NCBI GenBank assembly: GCA_022605955.1
Contig: JAKCOZ010000018.1
Location: 2,426,001-2,490,000 of the forward strand
Length of the DNA: 64,000 nt
Reading direction: 5' to 3'
Source of the DNA: Rallus limicola
Lineage: Eukaryota; Chordata; Aves; Gruiformes; Rallidae
In this document: positions 47,001 through 58,150 of the stretch, piece after piece
Numbering within the stretch: position 1 is the first letter of the stretch
How the letters are laid out: each line of letters starts with the position of its first letter
Made by a program: the position numbers and the translations under genes
The notes under the pieces: generated by a model
The model's database searches: none
What the model was told of the DNA's origin: nothing
Seen by the model: only the letters and a program-made list of their open reading frames with translations

Positions 47001-49654
47001 GCAAACGTACACACTTAGACCATGCAGGCTAACCACCCTGGGCGTGTGGGATCCCATCAGCATCTTGGGGTGAACAGGCAGCAGCCAAGACCTGTATTTT
47101 CAACTGATACATCGTTAAATCAACATTAACCAAGAGGAAAACCAATGGAAAACTCTTTTGAAGCAAATTCAAAGACCTTCATTCATGTAAAATAGTAACA
47201 ATTCTCTCAGACTTGCAGAAGCTCGGGATTAACTAAGCTTAACATCAGTGTAGTGCAACCCTGGCATGTCACCAACCTCCAAAACAAGGAGATCTGTATA
47301 TCCAACCACCCCACACTGAATTATCCCTTTAATAAACAACCAAACCTACAGCAAATTTCCTTTCCCCAAATAACTATATTGCTAACAGACAAGTCTTCTG
47401 AGTTTGCAAAACAACACAGAGGCCAACTGCAAAGCCAACAAGGTACAACTAACACTCTACAACCAACTGATCACATCTCAGAGCAAAGAGTAGAGAGTGT
47501 TTTGCCTACACAAAGAAACCTGGAAATTCTGGTACCCAGCAAAGTTGGGCAACCCAGATCTCATCATGTGTTTACATTAGAGGCTTTGGCATGGACAACT
47601 GGCTCAAGTGTACTTTTGTGTTAATATCTTGAACAGAAACCAAATCACCCCCCAGTCTTAAACAACGACTCTTTGCAATGTGCTGTGTTTCTCCTCACTG
47701 ACATCACTGCATCAGAGTCTTCCCAGAGCAGCAGCATTCCCCAGCAGAGCTTACTGCTTCTGTACAGCTAATGCCAGCCACTTTTCAGAGCTGGTCATAG
47801 GTGCAAATAAGCACAAGTTGTGAATTTACCTAGCACTGAGAAAGGTTTCCCCCAAATTACTGCAATATGCCAGTATATCCTATTAAAAATATCCTGGCAT
47901 GGTGACTTTCTTTTATTTCTATACTTCAGTCTGTGCTGGGACAAGTGCTGTGCATATACAGTTCAACTCTTCTCCAGAAAAAAAGGCAAGGACAGGATAC
48001 TACAGAGACAGGAAAATTTATCTCAACATATCTTCCAGTATAAATCAAAATAGACAAGAATCAGAATCACAATGTCATCAACTTCAGCAGCTGCATTTGA
48101 TACGATACATCAGTGTGAAAACTCTAGAGGAAAGCTCACACTCTTCACCCCACTTACTGGGCATGCAAATTCTTTGCTGATGTTTCTCCATCCTTATGAC
48201 AGTTACTTAGATGCAAGTTGACCAGCACTTTTTAATGTACAGCAATAACAGAGGCAGCAGCAGCCACAACATGCCCCCAGCCTGGCTGCAAACAGTGGCC
48301 ACAGCTTTGCTAAAGACATTTCTGCCCTTTCTCCCCCAAATCCTCCCTTCCCTTCTGGCCACAGGTATTACTGCAGCAAGGCTCTGCAGAGCCCTGCCCA
48401 GCTCCGGACGTCTAACAGGAGGGCACAGCATGAGGACAGCCTAGGGCTCCAGTGCTCAGCATGAACATTATTTTTATGTAGCAGCTTCTCTGTAATTATA
48501 AAAATGTCAGCTCAAAATTGCATGGTAGAATTTCAATTCATTTTTAGTTCTGTGGAAGATGATTGTGGCTTTTTAGAAGTTCACTTGATATCAAAAACAG
48601 CCTAGAAAGAGCAAATATAATTAAAATCTTCAGGGAACATTGTGGTTGATTAGAAGTTTAATCACTAGCAGCCAGTGAAGAAAACTGCAGATATCACCTC
48701 TACTGCCATCAGACAAACAACTCTGCTGCTCCTGGCACATATAGCCAGCTCCTGGTTTGATCACGTATGTATTTCACAGGTTACTTATTATTGCTGTAAG
48801 CATACTAAGTCAAGTCAGGTGAAGCAGAAGAAAGTTTATCTTGTGGATGGGAGGGAGGAAGGTTTGGAAATAAGAAACACACACCTTACTGTATTCAGGA
48901 GAAAAAAAACAACCCAAGGCCATTCTGCATGTAACATTTCTAACAGGTAACTGGAGGCATTGCTTATGGGAACGTACCTACTGCAGTTCTGCACCCTCAG
49001 CTCCATGTTACACAGATCCTGGAACTACAGGGAGAACTTCCCAGTAATTAAATTTGGATTTGCTCTTCAGCTGTGGAGGGGAGGGGTGATCTTGCAGGAG
49101 AGAGAAGTATTTATTAAAACTTGATTTCCTACTTAAGGAAACATCAGTAACTGATAGGACTCTGCAAAAATCCCAGTCAACAAGTGTTGCTTTTTGACAG
49201 CCTGGGGCTCAAGCTTTAGGTGCAGCCTTGCCTTAAACACTAAAGCCAAAGCTCCACGATTTGCAATGAAGTTGTGTGCTACAGCCCTTTATCAGGCAAA
49301 GATGCCAAAGAGAATAAAGCAAAGCACCTGTGCTTGATGTGCTCCTTGCACAGGTACTGGGACAGGCCAAGACACGGTTTAAAAGGAGTTAATGCCCTGC
49401 TCAGGAAAGGGTATTTTCAGTCACAGCTCCCAGATTTACAGTGGCTTTTTCATAGCCAAAACATACACCGACACAGCATCTGGTCTGCAGTGAGACGCCC
49501 AGTGACAGCATTTGTACCTCCAAGCTTTCTCCCCCCTCAGTATTACGTGGGATGATCTTCCTTTGGAACAGCTCTTTTTTCTCAAACGAATCACTTAGTA
49601 ACATTCCACTCATTTTTCTAATGGCCATTGATGCCTTTTAAATATCTCTTTCTT
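44090..49654. other. Unique non-coding stretch
   Basis: No gene recognised. The 197-codon minus frame (45802-45209) has a competing open frame on the same strand and no domain. AT-rich pieces occur near 44390-44540 and 45930-46030. A canonical octamer ATGCAAAT lies at 48163-48170. No CR1 was recognised here. Confidence 0.55.
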
Positions 49655-49860
49655 CATTGGTGTTCCAATGTTCTTCTAATTCAGCATCATCTGCAAATTT
49701 CATTAACATTCTGTCTAACACATCTTCCCAATCAGCAATAAACTTGAATCAAGGCTTGCAATTGATTCTGGCATCTCTCCACCAGAAGCCTTCCCCACAT
49801 CAATGCCCTGCTTTTGTGCCAACTCTTTCAGCCAGCTGTCTGTCCACGTGGCCATGGACT
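49655..49860 (-). mobile_element. Very old CR1/L3-like fragment (E)
   Basis: The plus-strand text 'ttctaattcagcatcatctgcaaatttcattaac' (spaced), then 'cttcccaatcagcaataaac' and 'gccagctgtctgtccac', follows the reverse complement of the CR1/L3 ORF2 end, where a 'gatttgctgatgatactaaa' type run is typical. Divergence is high, so this is an ancient copy. The short open frame inside (49657-49875) has no meaning of its own. Confidence 0.6.
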
Positions 49861-50939
49861 TTCCTTTTTTTATAGAACAGGAATCTGAATGAGGAGATAT
49901 CCACTGAGTTATTAAAAATCAAATATATCACATTAGGTGCATTCTCTTAATCCATTGAAGTAGTTACAGCAGTAATGGAGTGAAAGCAAATCGGTCAAGA
50001 ACATTTATAGATAAAAATCTGGAAAACGAGCACTGAGGAGCCATTAAAGCAGCTGTCTGGAGAGGTGTCTGCATTTTTTAAATGCAGTGCAGTCCTGCTA
50101 AACTACTTCAATAACAATCATGTAATCAGCTGTGCTAGGCTAATTATTGTTTGAAATAAAGAAATAAGAGGGAGGCAACTATTGTTAGTTAGACCACTAT
50201 GTAAAGACCCAAAGTAGATCTGGGCCAAGCCATGGAAACGGCAGCCTGAGCAGACACAGGTACTGGACAGGCTTTAGTGGTGGAAAGCCCAGACCAGGTC
50301 ACCTCCTGAGTTGCTACTTGTATGCAAAAACCCTAATTTGGAGACATTTGTCTAGAATAAAATCACTGTCTGACCCCAAACACACCATCTAATTTCTTCA
50401 GTGCTTGTTTACACCCCAGCTGTTGTTACGTTACAGCTTGTGGTACCTAATGATGGAGGTCACCTCTGTGTGATGGGCAAGCTGTGTGTGCACCTGGCAG
50501 GGGGACAAGCAGGGAGCAACCCCACCTTTGGCATGGCTCAGCACAAACACACCAAACCAAGGGCTGGAAACTTCACAGTACCCACACACTATGCACACAA
50601 ACACAGTTTCCACTAGAAATACTCAGACACAGTTCTGTGACCTGAGCTGTGCTGCTGGGAGAGCACAGCAGAGATGACAGCCAGAGGGAGCATGGCTCTG
50701 GGAAGCCTGCTAGCTCCAAAGCTCCTGTTTAACAGCTGGCTTTACCTCCCCTCAGGATGTCAGGATTGTGACCACAACTCCGAAGGGACTTAGAGTGGCT
50801 CCTTACAACTGGGTATCCACCTTACATGTAGGCTCAAATCTTTAATAGAGATTTTCTAAAGCATGGAAATTCCCAGAACATGAAGGCAAAACACCACACC
50901 AGTATTTTCGTGAGGGTCACAGCCAAAAGACACTGCAAA

Positions 50940-51070
50940 TCACAGAATGAGTTGGGGTAGAAGGGACCTTAGAGATCATCTTGTTGAAAGCCCCCTGCCC
51001 AACCTCATCTAGCTCAGGTTGCTCAAAGCCCCATCCAACCTGGCCTTGAACCTTGCTGGTGAGGGGAACT
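50940..51070 (-). mobile_element. CR1 LINE 3' fragment (F)
   Basis: CACAGAATGAGTTGGGGTAG, then 'aagggaccttagagatcatc' and 'cccatccaacctggccttgaa', is the CR1 3' end read backwards. The next 100 bases (to about 51165) are weakly similar at best. The element retains only the 3' UTR. Confidence 0.8.
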
Positions 51071-52686
51071 GAAATGGAAACCTGCCTCTGCCACAGACAG
51101 AGCCCATTACTTGGGGCACTAACTTTCAACTCCCTCAAGTTCTGGATCACCCCCCTGTACAGGCAGCAAAAAGAATAAATCCTGTCTTGCTCTAATGTGG
51201 TCTGGTTTCACTCAGAGGCAGTGCTTTGGGAAAGTGCTAGCACTATGAATACTGATCATCAAACAATATCCAAAGAGAAGCAGTATCCAGGCTGCTGAGA
51301 TGCAAAATCAGTACTTGTTAGTGTATCAGCTTCCTCAGAAGTTGGACTTAGGTTTCAAAATACATTACTATGCATCCTACACTGGTGTTAGCAGAATCTT
51401 AAAACCATCAGACTTCAGGGAAGACTTAGAGCCAGTTGCTTATATTAATCAGTTTAGGAGCTGACTTGGGTGCAATCCAGGCTCCTATTATTTACTACTG
51501 ACATATGCTGAGTTGAATTTTCTCTAATGTTTCTGCCTGATTGATAGGGATTCTAACAAGAATGTTAAATATGAGCCACTAAATTTATTTTGACTAGACT
51601 AGGTTGTCTTAATTATTAAGAATTCCATTTAGATTAATATAAGGAAATCTCTTGACATATATTGCCTTGCAGCACTGAAAAGATTATGGGAAATGACTGT
51701 AAGAAGGCTTCTCTTTGAAGTACAGTGTTTGGGTAGAGACAATGCCTAAGAGGCATTGCTCAAGCTGTCTCTACCTGAATACGGTAGGAAAGCTCCACAT
51801 TCCACTGCTCAGGCATGAAGATCAAGTACCTCACATGCTGCAGGTTCAAGTGCCCACAAAATAACAACATTAACACCACACGACCAGTCTTGCAGCACCT
51901 TTTCCTCACATACACACTGTGCAGGGCAGCCAGGTGAAGAAGGATGGGCAGCTTCCTCTCACACAACAGTTCTTATTCCAGTTCCCGAAGGGATCCCAAG
52001 GAGCATTACCCCAGTCCTTGCTGTGGACACCCTCAGTGTTCCCCTCTCACTGATCCCACACACATTTTCAGAAGACAGTAGCTCAAAAGAACCATTCTCC
52101 TCTTAACCCAGTAGCTACACATGGGCTGCAGTCCCCTGCACTTCTCCTTGCCTTGTGAGCCTTGTATCAGAAGAACAACTGTGTTTTCACGGCAGCTCCA
52201 AAACTAAGACAGACTAGATGCTGTCACAGTTGAAAGAAAGGAAATTTCAGATTGGAAGTCCCTCAACAAGAAGCTCCCTATCACCGATGATTGGCTCAGA
52301 CACTTGTAGTAGACTTATATCTGCCCATGAAGAAGCTCAGACACTATTTGTATCTATAGAAATGTAAAAGTGAAGATAAATTATTTCCCAACAGAATAAT
52401 TTCAAAATCATGTTCAAAAATTCATGATATTTTAAATCAAGGATGAAAAATGTGCTCTAGGCCAGCTGGCACTTCTTTATGTAAGCATCTTCAGTGGAGA
52501 AGCTCCACTGAGGTTCTTCATGATATCTAAATGGATGCAGAATATAAATGGTTCATCGGTCCTTTTCTAAACATCTTCATGTTAGAAATTTTGCCCAATA
52601 AGATCCAGTAAAGATCTCTTACTGTACTGTGAACACTGATGACTGTTACTAGGCTCTAAGCATCTAGATAGGCAACGTTATGTTTA
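51071..52686. other. Unique non-coding stretch
   Basis: No gene recognised. It includes a repeat-free AT-rich block (about 51480-51680) and, at 52461-52511, a 10-bp palindrome GCCAGCTGGC followed by a 9-bp-stem hairpin. Confidence 0.55.
52491..52511. repeat. Perfect 9-bp hairpin with 3-base loop
   Basis: TCAGTGGAG-AAG-CTCCACTGA. The palindrome GCCAGCTGGC lies 20 bases upstream (52461-52470). The stem is too short for a microRNA precursor. Confidence 0.85.
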
Positions 52687-52795
52687 GATGTGGCAGGTGG
52701 GGAAATGGTTTAGGGGTGGACTTGGCAGTGCTAGGTTAACAGCTGGACTCAATCTTAAAGTTCTTTGCCAACCTAAATGAACCTCTGGTTCTATC
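52687..52795 (+). mobile_element. CR1 LINE 3' end (G)
   Basis: The text 'ggtttaggggtggacttggcagtgctaggtta' (spaced) followed by 'gctggactcaatcttaaag' and 'gccaacctaaatga' matches a CR1 3' end. It closes with GGTTCTAT. Only about 110 bases remain. Confidence 0.8.
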
Positions 52796-52882
52796 TCATT
52801 TCTATTCTCCTCCCAAGTCACATAGGATCTTTTAGCCAGAGTTACAGGATGAGAGATGTGTTATTTTTCTACAAAATAGCCC

Positions 52883-53264
52883 TCATGTTCAGCCTGGAGA
52901 AAAGGAGACTGAGGGGAGACTTCATCATGGTCTAGGGCTTCCTGATGAGGGAAGCAAAGGGCCAGGTGCTGATGATCTCTCTATGGGGACCAGCAATATA
53001 ACCCAAGGGAACACCGAGAAGCTGCGCCAGGGAGGTTTAGGTTGGATATTTGGAAGAGGTTCTGTCCTAAGAGGGAGGTTGGGCACTGGAACAGGCTCCC
53101 CAGGGAATAGGTCACAGCCCTGAGCTGGGCTGAGGTCAAGAAGCTTCTGGACAATGCCCTTAGTCCCATGCTCTGACATGGCTGGGACTGTGTGGAGCCA
53201 GGAGTTGGACCCCATGATCCTTACGGGTCCCTTCCAACTCAGGAGATTCTGGGATTCTATGATA
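52883..53264 (+). mobile_element. CR1 LINE 3' fragment (H)
   Basis: Starts in the CR1 3' coding end (TTCAGCCTGGAGAAAAGGAG, 'ctgaggggagac') and runs through 'cagggaggtttaggttggat', 'gggcactggaacaggctcc' and 'gggtcccttccaactcagg' to the tail GATTCTGGGATTCTATGA. It lies less than 100 bp after fragment G in the same orientation. The two may be parts of one locus hit twice. Open frames over it on either strand are not genes. Confidence 0.9.
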
Positions 53265-55155
53265 CCACTATGTTTGCAAAAGAATTGCCTACCTTAGGTT
53301 ATGACATAAAATTAAAAACATCCAGCAAACATGGTCCTGTTACACAAACTAAGCATTTGTCACCCACCTCCATGCAATATGACTTGCAGGATCTCACAGA
53401 AGCCCCTGTTCTATTTTCAAAGGTATTTTTCCCCACCTGTTTTTTCTCCAATTGTTTCACATTTCTAATTCCCTTTCAACTAACCTACTTTCTAGTTTCC
53501 CCCACCTAAATCTCTCCCCCAGACCTCACCTGCTGTGTTACTGCTTCCACTCCTCCTGCTGACATGTCAGTATGAACTTGTCTCCCTACCTAGGTTTTCA
53601 TCTCATTTTATTTTCTTCCCACAGAAAACATCCTGTCCCCCAAAACTCCTTCTTTCTAGGGCAACAGAACATTTCTTACCTTGATATATTCTCTTCCTCA
53701 CTTTGATGGGTATCTGCTACTTAGTTTCCATCTGTGCATCTCACCTACAAGGTCTGTCTCTGTTCTTTGCTTTGAGTCCTACCAGCAGATAGATACCTGC
53801 TGGCAGACAAGCCGAGCCGGGGTGTTTGAAAGGCTGCAGGAGCTCCCCAGGAGCCCCGCACCACAGAGGACCACAGCAGGGTCCCTCCTCCCAGCAAGGA
53901 GCTGGGAGCTGCCTCTCACTGGGTCCTGCTGCTGCCAGAGCCACAGCTGGCTTTACACTCAGTGCTTCTCCTGGAGATAATTTAATTCAAAGACTCTCAC
54001 TGGTCCCTGCATTGGGGATCTTCTCCTTCCTAGCAGTGGGATCGCAGCAAGATGAGAGTTCAACACTCAATGAGCCTGCAGGAATCTCTCGCTAGGCCAC
54101 GTCAGGTAACCAAAGCCAGGAACAAAATTAACCTTCCAAATACTCCAGTAACTTACACAGATAAAATTAATCACCACAAAGACGTTAATCACAGACTTTA
54201 AGAAAGTGTCAAACTAACTCAGATATTAGCTTGAAAAGGGCCCAGCAGTGATACCTGATCTAACAGGAACATCAATGTTAGGATTGGCATCAGCAGTAAA
54301 GTAACAGAGCCTGGATCTTCTCTCCTTACTACATAGCTGGTGCCTTCATTATGGCAAGTTAGATGTCTGTGCAGCTGTTCCTGACCACCTCCTTTGTCCT
54401 CCCAGGTTTGGGAATGGTCTGCAAGAGGATATGCTCCCTGAAAGGACTGAGGCAAGGCTGGTCGGCTTCCACCTCCTTGCTTTTCTTAAACATGAGTGAA
54501 GTAACAACCCTTCCTCAGCCATCCACAGCCTCCAAAGGTGACAGACAACTGCCTCAATCACTTTGACTCACATTTTCTGCGCTCTCCAGCAAATCTCATT
54601 CGGTCAAACACATCCATCTTCATCACCTAATTCCCAGCCTGTGCTTCTGAGCTGCCTTCTCTCCTTCACACCTCCAGTGGTACACCAGGGAGGGGGCAGG
54701 AGGGCTGGGAGGAAGCAAAACAGGCATTGGAAACTACAGTCTTTCCAGTATCATCTGGTGCTGGGGGTGTCTCCTCCCAGCCATCAGCACATGCAGGTTT
54801 CTGAACGCAGTTTACAGAGAGCTTCACCCGGATGGTGGGGTGACCTGCACAGCCCCCACCACAGAAACACACTCACTCCTCTGACTAATACCAGGGACCT
54901 CTGTGGGCTCATCGCTGCCTTTATACTGGAACCTTGCACAGTACAGGAGACACACTTTCTTCTGCTTCATAACATGTTTCGTTCTGTGGGACAGCTATTA
55001 CAGCCCCTTAATGGAGCTGATTAGTGTTAAACCAAATAAACTTCTTCAATAATTCAGCCTCTTGCAATTTATTAACCTAACAGTGGATTGTAAATATTAA
55101 TAACATCAAAGGTTACTTGGTGTAAAACTTAGGTTAAGTGTGCCCACACTTAGAG
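53265..55155. other. Unique non-coding stretch with pyrimidine-rich segment
   Basis: No gene recognised. The plus strand is strongly pyrimidine-rich from about 53395 to 53780, with an acceptor-like TTTTATTTTCTTCCCACAG ending at 53624. The 153-codon plus frame (54563-55024) and the frames opposite 54360-54560 have no recognised domain. Confidence 0.55.
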
Positions 55156-55490
55156 CATCATAGAATCATCATGGTTGGAAAAGATCTTCAAGGCCATGAT
55201 GTCCAACTATCAGCCCTACACCACCGCAGCCTCTAAACCATCTCCTGAAGCACCATACCAACATGTTTTTTTAACATCCCCAGGGACAGTGATTCCACCA
55301 CCTCCCTGGCCAGCCTGTTCCAATGCTTCACCACTCTCTCGGTGAGGAAATTTTTCCTAATACCCAATCTGAACCTCCCCTGGAGCAACTCGAGAGCTTT
55401 TCCTCTTGTCCTGTCACTAGTCGCTAGGGACAAGAGGACAACACCCACTTCACCACAACCTCCTTTCAGGTGGTTGTACATCATGTATAC
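55156..55490 (-). mobile_element. CR1 LINE 3' fragment (I)
   Basis: Opens with CATCATAGAATCATCATGG, then 'ttggaaaagatcttcaagg', 'cctccctggccagcctgttcc', 'aaatttttcctaatacccaa' and 'ttttcctcttgtcctgtcact', a well preserved CR1 3' end on the minus strand. It retains the imperfect ATCATAGAATCATC tail. The 106-codon minus frame (55553-55233) is the CR1 ORF2 terminus reading into the UTR. It is among the less diverged copies in the window. Confidence 0.92.
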
Positions 55491-57830
55491 TCCCTGAGCA
55501 CATCTGGTGAGCTGAACTCTCCATTGCAACTCTTCCGGCACCAGCACATCCAAAACACTGGGAACACAATTCCCTCAAAGTACCATGATGTTTACTGGAT
55601 ACTGGAGAACAACTTCTACAACCATTCAACACACTTTTCTTGTTCCTGCCCTGCTCTGCTCCCCCCATCGTGGGTATCTTAAATGTTACTTCGAATCCTG
55701 GTTTCCAGTCTGTCTGTGTTCTACCAGTCCCTCAGTAGAGCAGAAAGAGACCAGCACTCTGAAGTTGTTTGCAAGACATCACTGTTTTCACACATCTCCA
55801 GGCATAAAAGCACTGAATCCAAAGCACACAAAATCCAACCACTGCAGAAGTACAGCACAAAGGGATCAGAAAGCCTGGAGAAGTTGCAGTGTGCAACACA
55901 GAGATGCTTCTCAGAAGCACAGGCCTCAGCAGTGAAATCACGTGTACAAAGCAGAGGCTTGGAAAATTATCAGTATTTCTTTCCAAAGCTATTACACAGT
56001 TGAAAATCAAAATATTAACATGGAAAAATTGTTTTCCCTAAGCCAAGCTCAAGGCACGTGAATCAACTACAAAGAGCCATTTCATGTTTTAGGCAGGTGG
56101 CAGAGGGGGGCTGAACACAGTCCCTTCTATCTGGTTTGACTTCTTTCAATTAAACACTTGAGAAGCACACAGAGCTGTCGCTCGGCTCCCATGCCAAAGC
56201 AGGCTCTGAGGTATTGATATTATTACTCCAAGGCAGCTCTCTCAAATCACAGTTTTTTGATGACTTTTTCCATTTCTTATGAAGACTTTCAGTCTCCCCA
56301 GAATTAAAAAATTTCCATGGAAACATGTACCCATGAGATACACACGGCAGCCTCTGAGCTGGGATATAAGGACTTGGCTGCTGTAGCTCTTTCTCTGCAC
56401 AACAGAATCATTGGTTCAGTCATTACTGGTTCATTTCTCCTTCCTATCATTTATGCTTCTGGTGAAATTGGACTAATCACACAATTGGGTCAGCTGATAT
56501 TCCAACCTTCCATAGACATTAACAGTGACTAAAAAAACCTGACATTTCATTCCTTATAAATATTTTGCTCATTTGGTTTTGGTGGAGTTTTTTTAAGATC
56601 TGCAGTTGTGATTTTACTGTGCTTGCTTCCTAGGGCAGATTTGTTCCTTTCATTCTGTTTTAAAGTTGTGAGAGGACAACATGTGTGGTTTGATGATGGA
56701 AAACTTCCTATGCTTGCCTCTGAATGCAGCCTGTTTAGAGGATGGAGAAGCATGTATTGCCTGTGCTACCTTCCTCCTTGCTGCTGCTCTTCCAATTCAG
56801 GAAGTCATGAAAAGGGGAAGGAAAGCAAGAGAAAGAAGAAACCGACATCAAGAGGGAAAGAGGAAAGAAACAGGGGAGAGCTTCTACTCAGAACACCCTG
56901 GTTCTGCAAGAACTTCCAATTGCTCTCAGCCTGTTTTTGAGCAAAAGCCTGGCTGACAGGATAGGCTCACACTTGTTGCAGTGAATCTGTTTTTCTCTGC
57001 TTTTTTAGGTTTTGTTTCTAAAAGGAACTCATTTAATTAGGAAGGGAAAAATAACCCAGAGACCAATCCCCATCCTCCTTCTACAACAGGTACCCTGGCA
57101 GCACGTCCCCAGCACTGTGACACTCCGGAGCAGAGGCCAGGCAGCTATCTGTCTCTGCAGGCTTCCCAGGGCACCTGCACACAAACTGCCATTGATTCTT
57201 CTCAACCTGCCACATGCTCACAACCTGAGGGGTTATTCAGAAGCAATGTGTTCATATCCCCCCGAAAAGGGGTCTCCAAACCACAAACAGCAGCTCTAAA
57301 ACACTTGGCCGCTTCTGAGCCTGAAAAAACAGCAGCTCAGCACAACAAAAGCGAAACCCAGAGGGAAAGGTGCCCCTTGCTGAAGTCACACTTAGATTTT
57401 TCCAACTATATCAGAGGAATATGATCTTTTTTTTTTTTAAATAAAAGAAATAATAATTAGGTGATAGAAGAAGAAGCACCACCATGCAAAGCTGTATATG
57501 CTAATTCAGATTAGCATCATGTCACATGCATGTTAAGTATCTAAATATGCAAGCAAACCCTGTGCTTGAAGCAGTGCTTGAGAGGGAGGACACAGGATCC
57601 CCAACCTGCCGTTTTCTTTATAAACATCTCAGTGAGCAATAACTTCCCCTGAACTACCTCTCTGTTTTGTCTCAACCTGGAAATGCTTTTTTCTGGAAGT
57701 AGAATAAAACGTCTATTAAATCTACATAATCCAGCTGTATAAAATATTACAAGTGAAGTTATTTCTAGAAGTTACACATGGATCAATAGCCCAACTGACA
57801 TGGAAGGATCACAGGCTGAGCTCTGATCCA
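55491..57830. other. Unique non-coding stretch
   Basis: No gene recognised. It contains a purine-rich tract (about 56795-56885), a 12-base T run (57427-57438) and the octamer-rich block at 57480-57560. Confidence 0.55.
57480..57560. promoter_or_regulatory. Candidate enhancer with octamer-like cluster
   Basis: ATGCTAAT (57498-57505), a 4-base spacer TCAG, then ATTAGCAT (57510-57517) make a perfect inverted pair. Octamer-like ATGCAAAG (57484-57491), the 10-bp palindrome ACATGCATGT (57524-57533) and ATATGCAAG (near 57546) flank it. The density of POU/homeodomain-type words in 80 bases is unusual here. Regulatory function is inferred, not shown. Confidence 0.35.
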
Positions 57831-58150
57831 GAAATGGAAACACGGTGGGGGTGACTCACACAGCTGGGGTGCTGCATCAGATGGCTAAAACCTCATCAGG
57901 AGGAACAGGCAAGGAAGCAGGGGCAGTGGTGTAGCCCTGTGTGTTAAGGAGAGTTTTGATTGTCCACAGCTTAATAATGGTTACAATAGGTTTGAGTGTT
58001 TACAGGTAAGAATCCAGGGGAAGGCCAACAAGGCAGATATTGTGTGAGTCTTAGTGACCACCCAACCAGGATGAAGAGGCAAATGAAATATTCTGTAGGC
58101 AGCTGGGAGGAATCTCATGATCACTAGCCCTTGTTCTTGTGAGGGTCTTC
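57831..58150 (+). mobile_element. CR1 LINE endonuclease-region fragment (J)
   Basis: This is an internal piece of CR1 ORF2, not the usual 3' end. It carries 'ggggcagtggtgtagccctgtgtgtta' (spaced), 'gagagttttgattgt', 'gaatccaggggaaggccaacaaggcag' and 'gaccacccaaccaggatgaagaggc', typical of the apurinic-like endonuclease domain. One frame reads PPNQDEEANEIF...QLG, followed by an in-frame TGA and then ALVLV, just before the conserved GDF motif, which is destroyed. No RT or 3' UTR follows, so the rest of the element was lost. Confidence 0.88.

Noticed and set aside
54563..55024. 153-codon plus-strand open frame
   Set aside because: Ser/His/Gln-rich chance-like composition. The opposite strand is also open, and it abuts a CR1 rather than splice signals.
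55233..55553. 106-codon minus-strand open frame with protein-like content
   Set aside because: This is the end of CR1 ORF2 reading into its 3' UTR, not a host gene.
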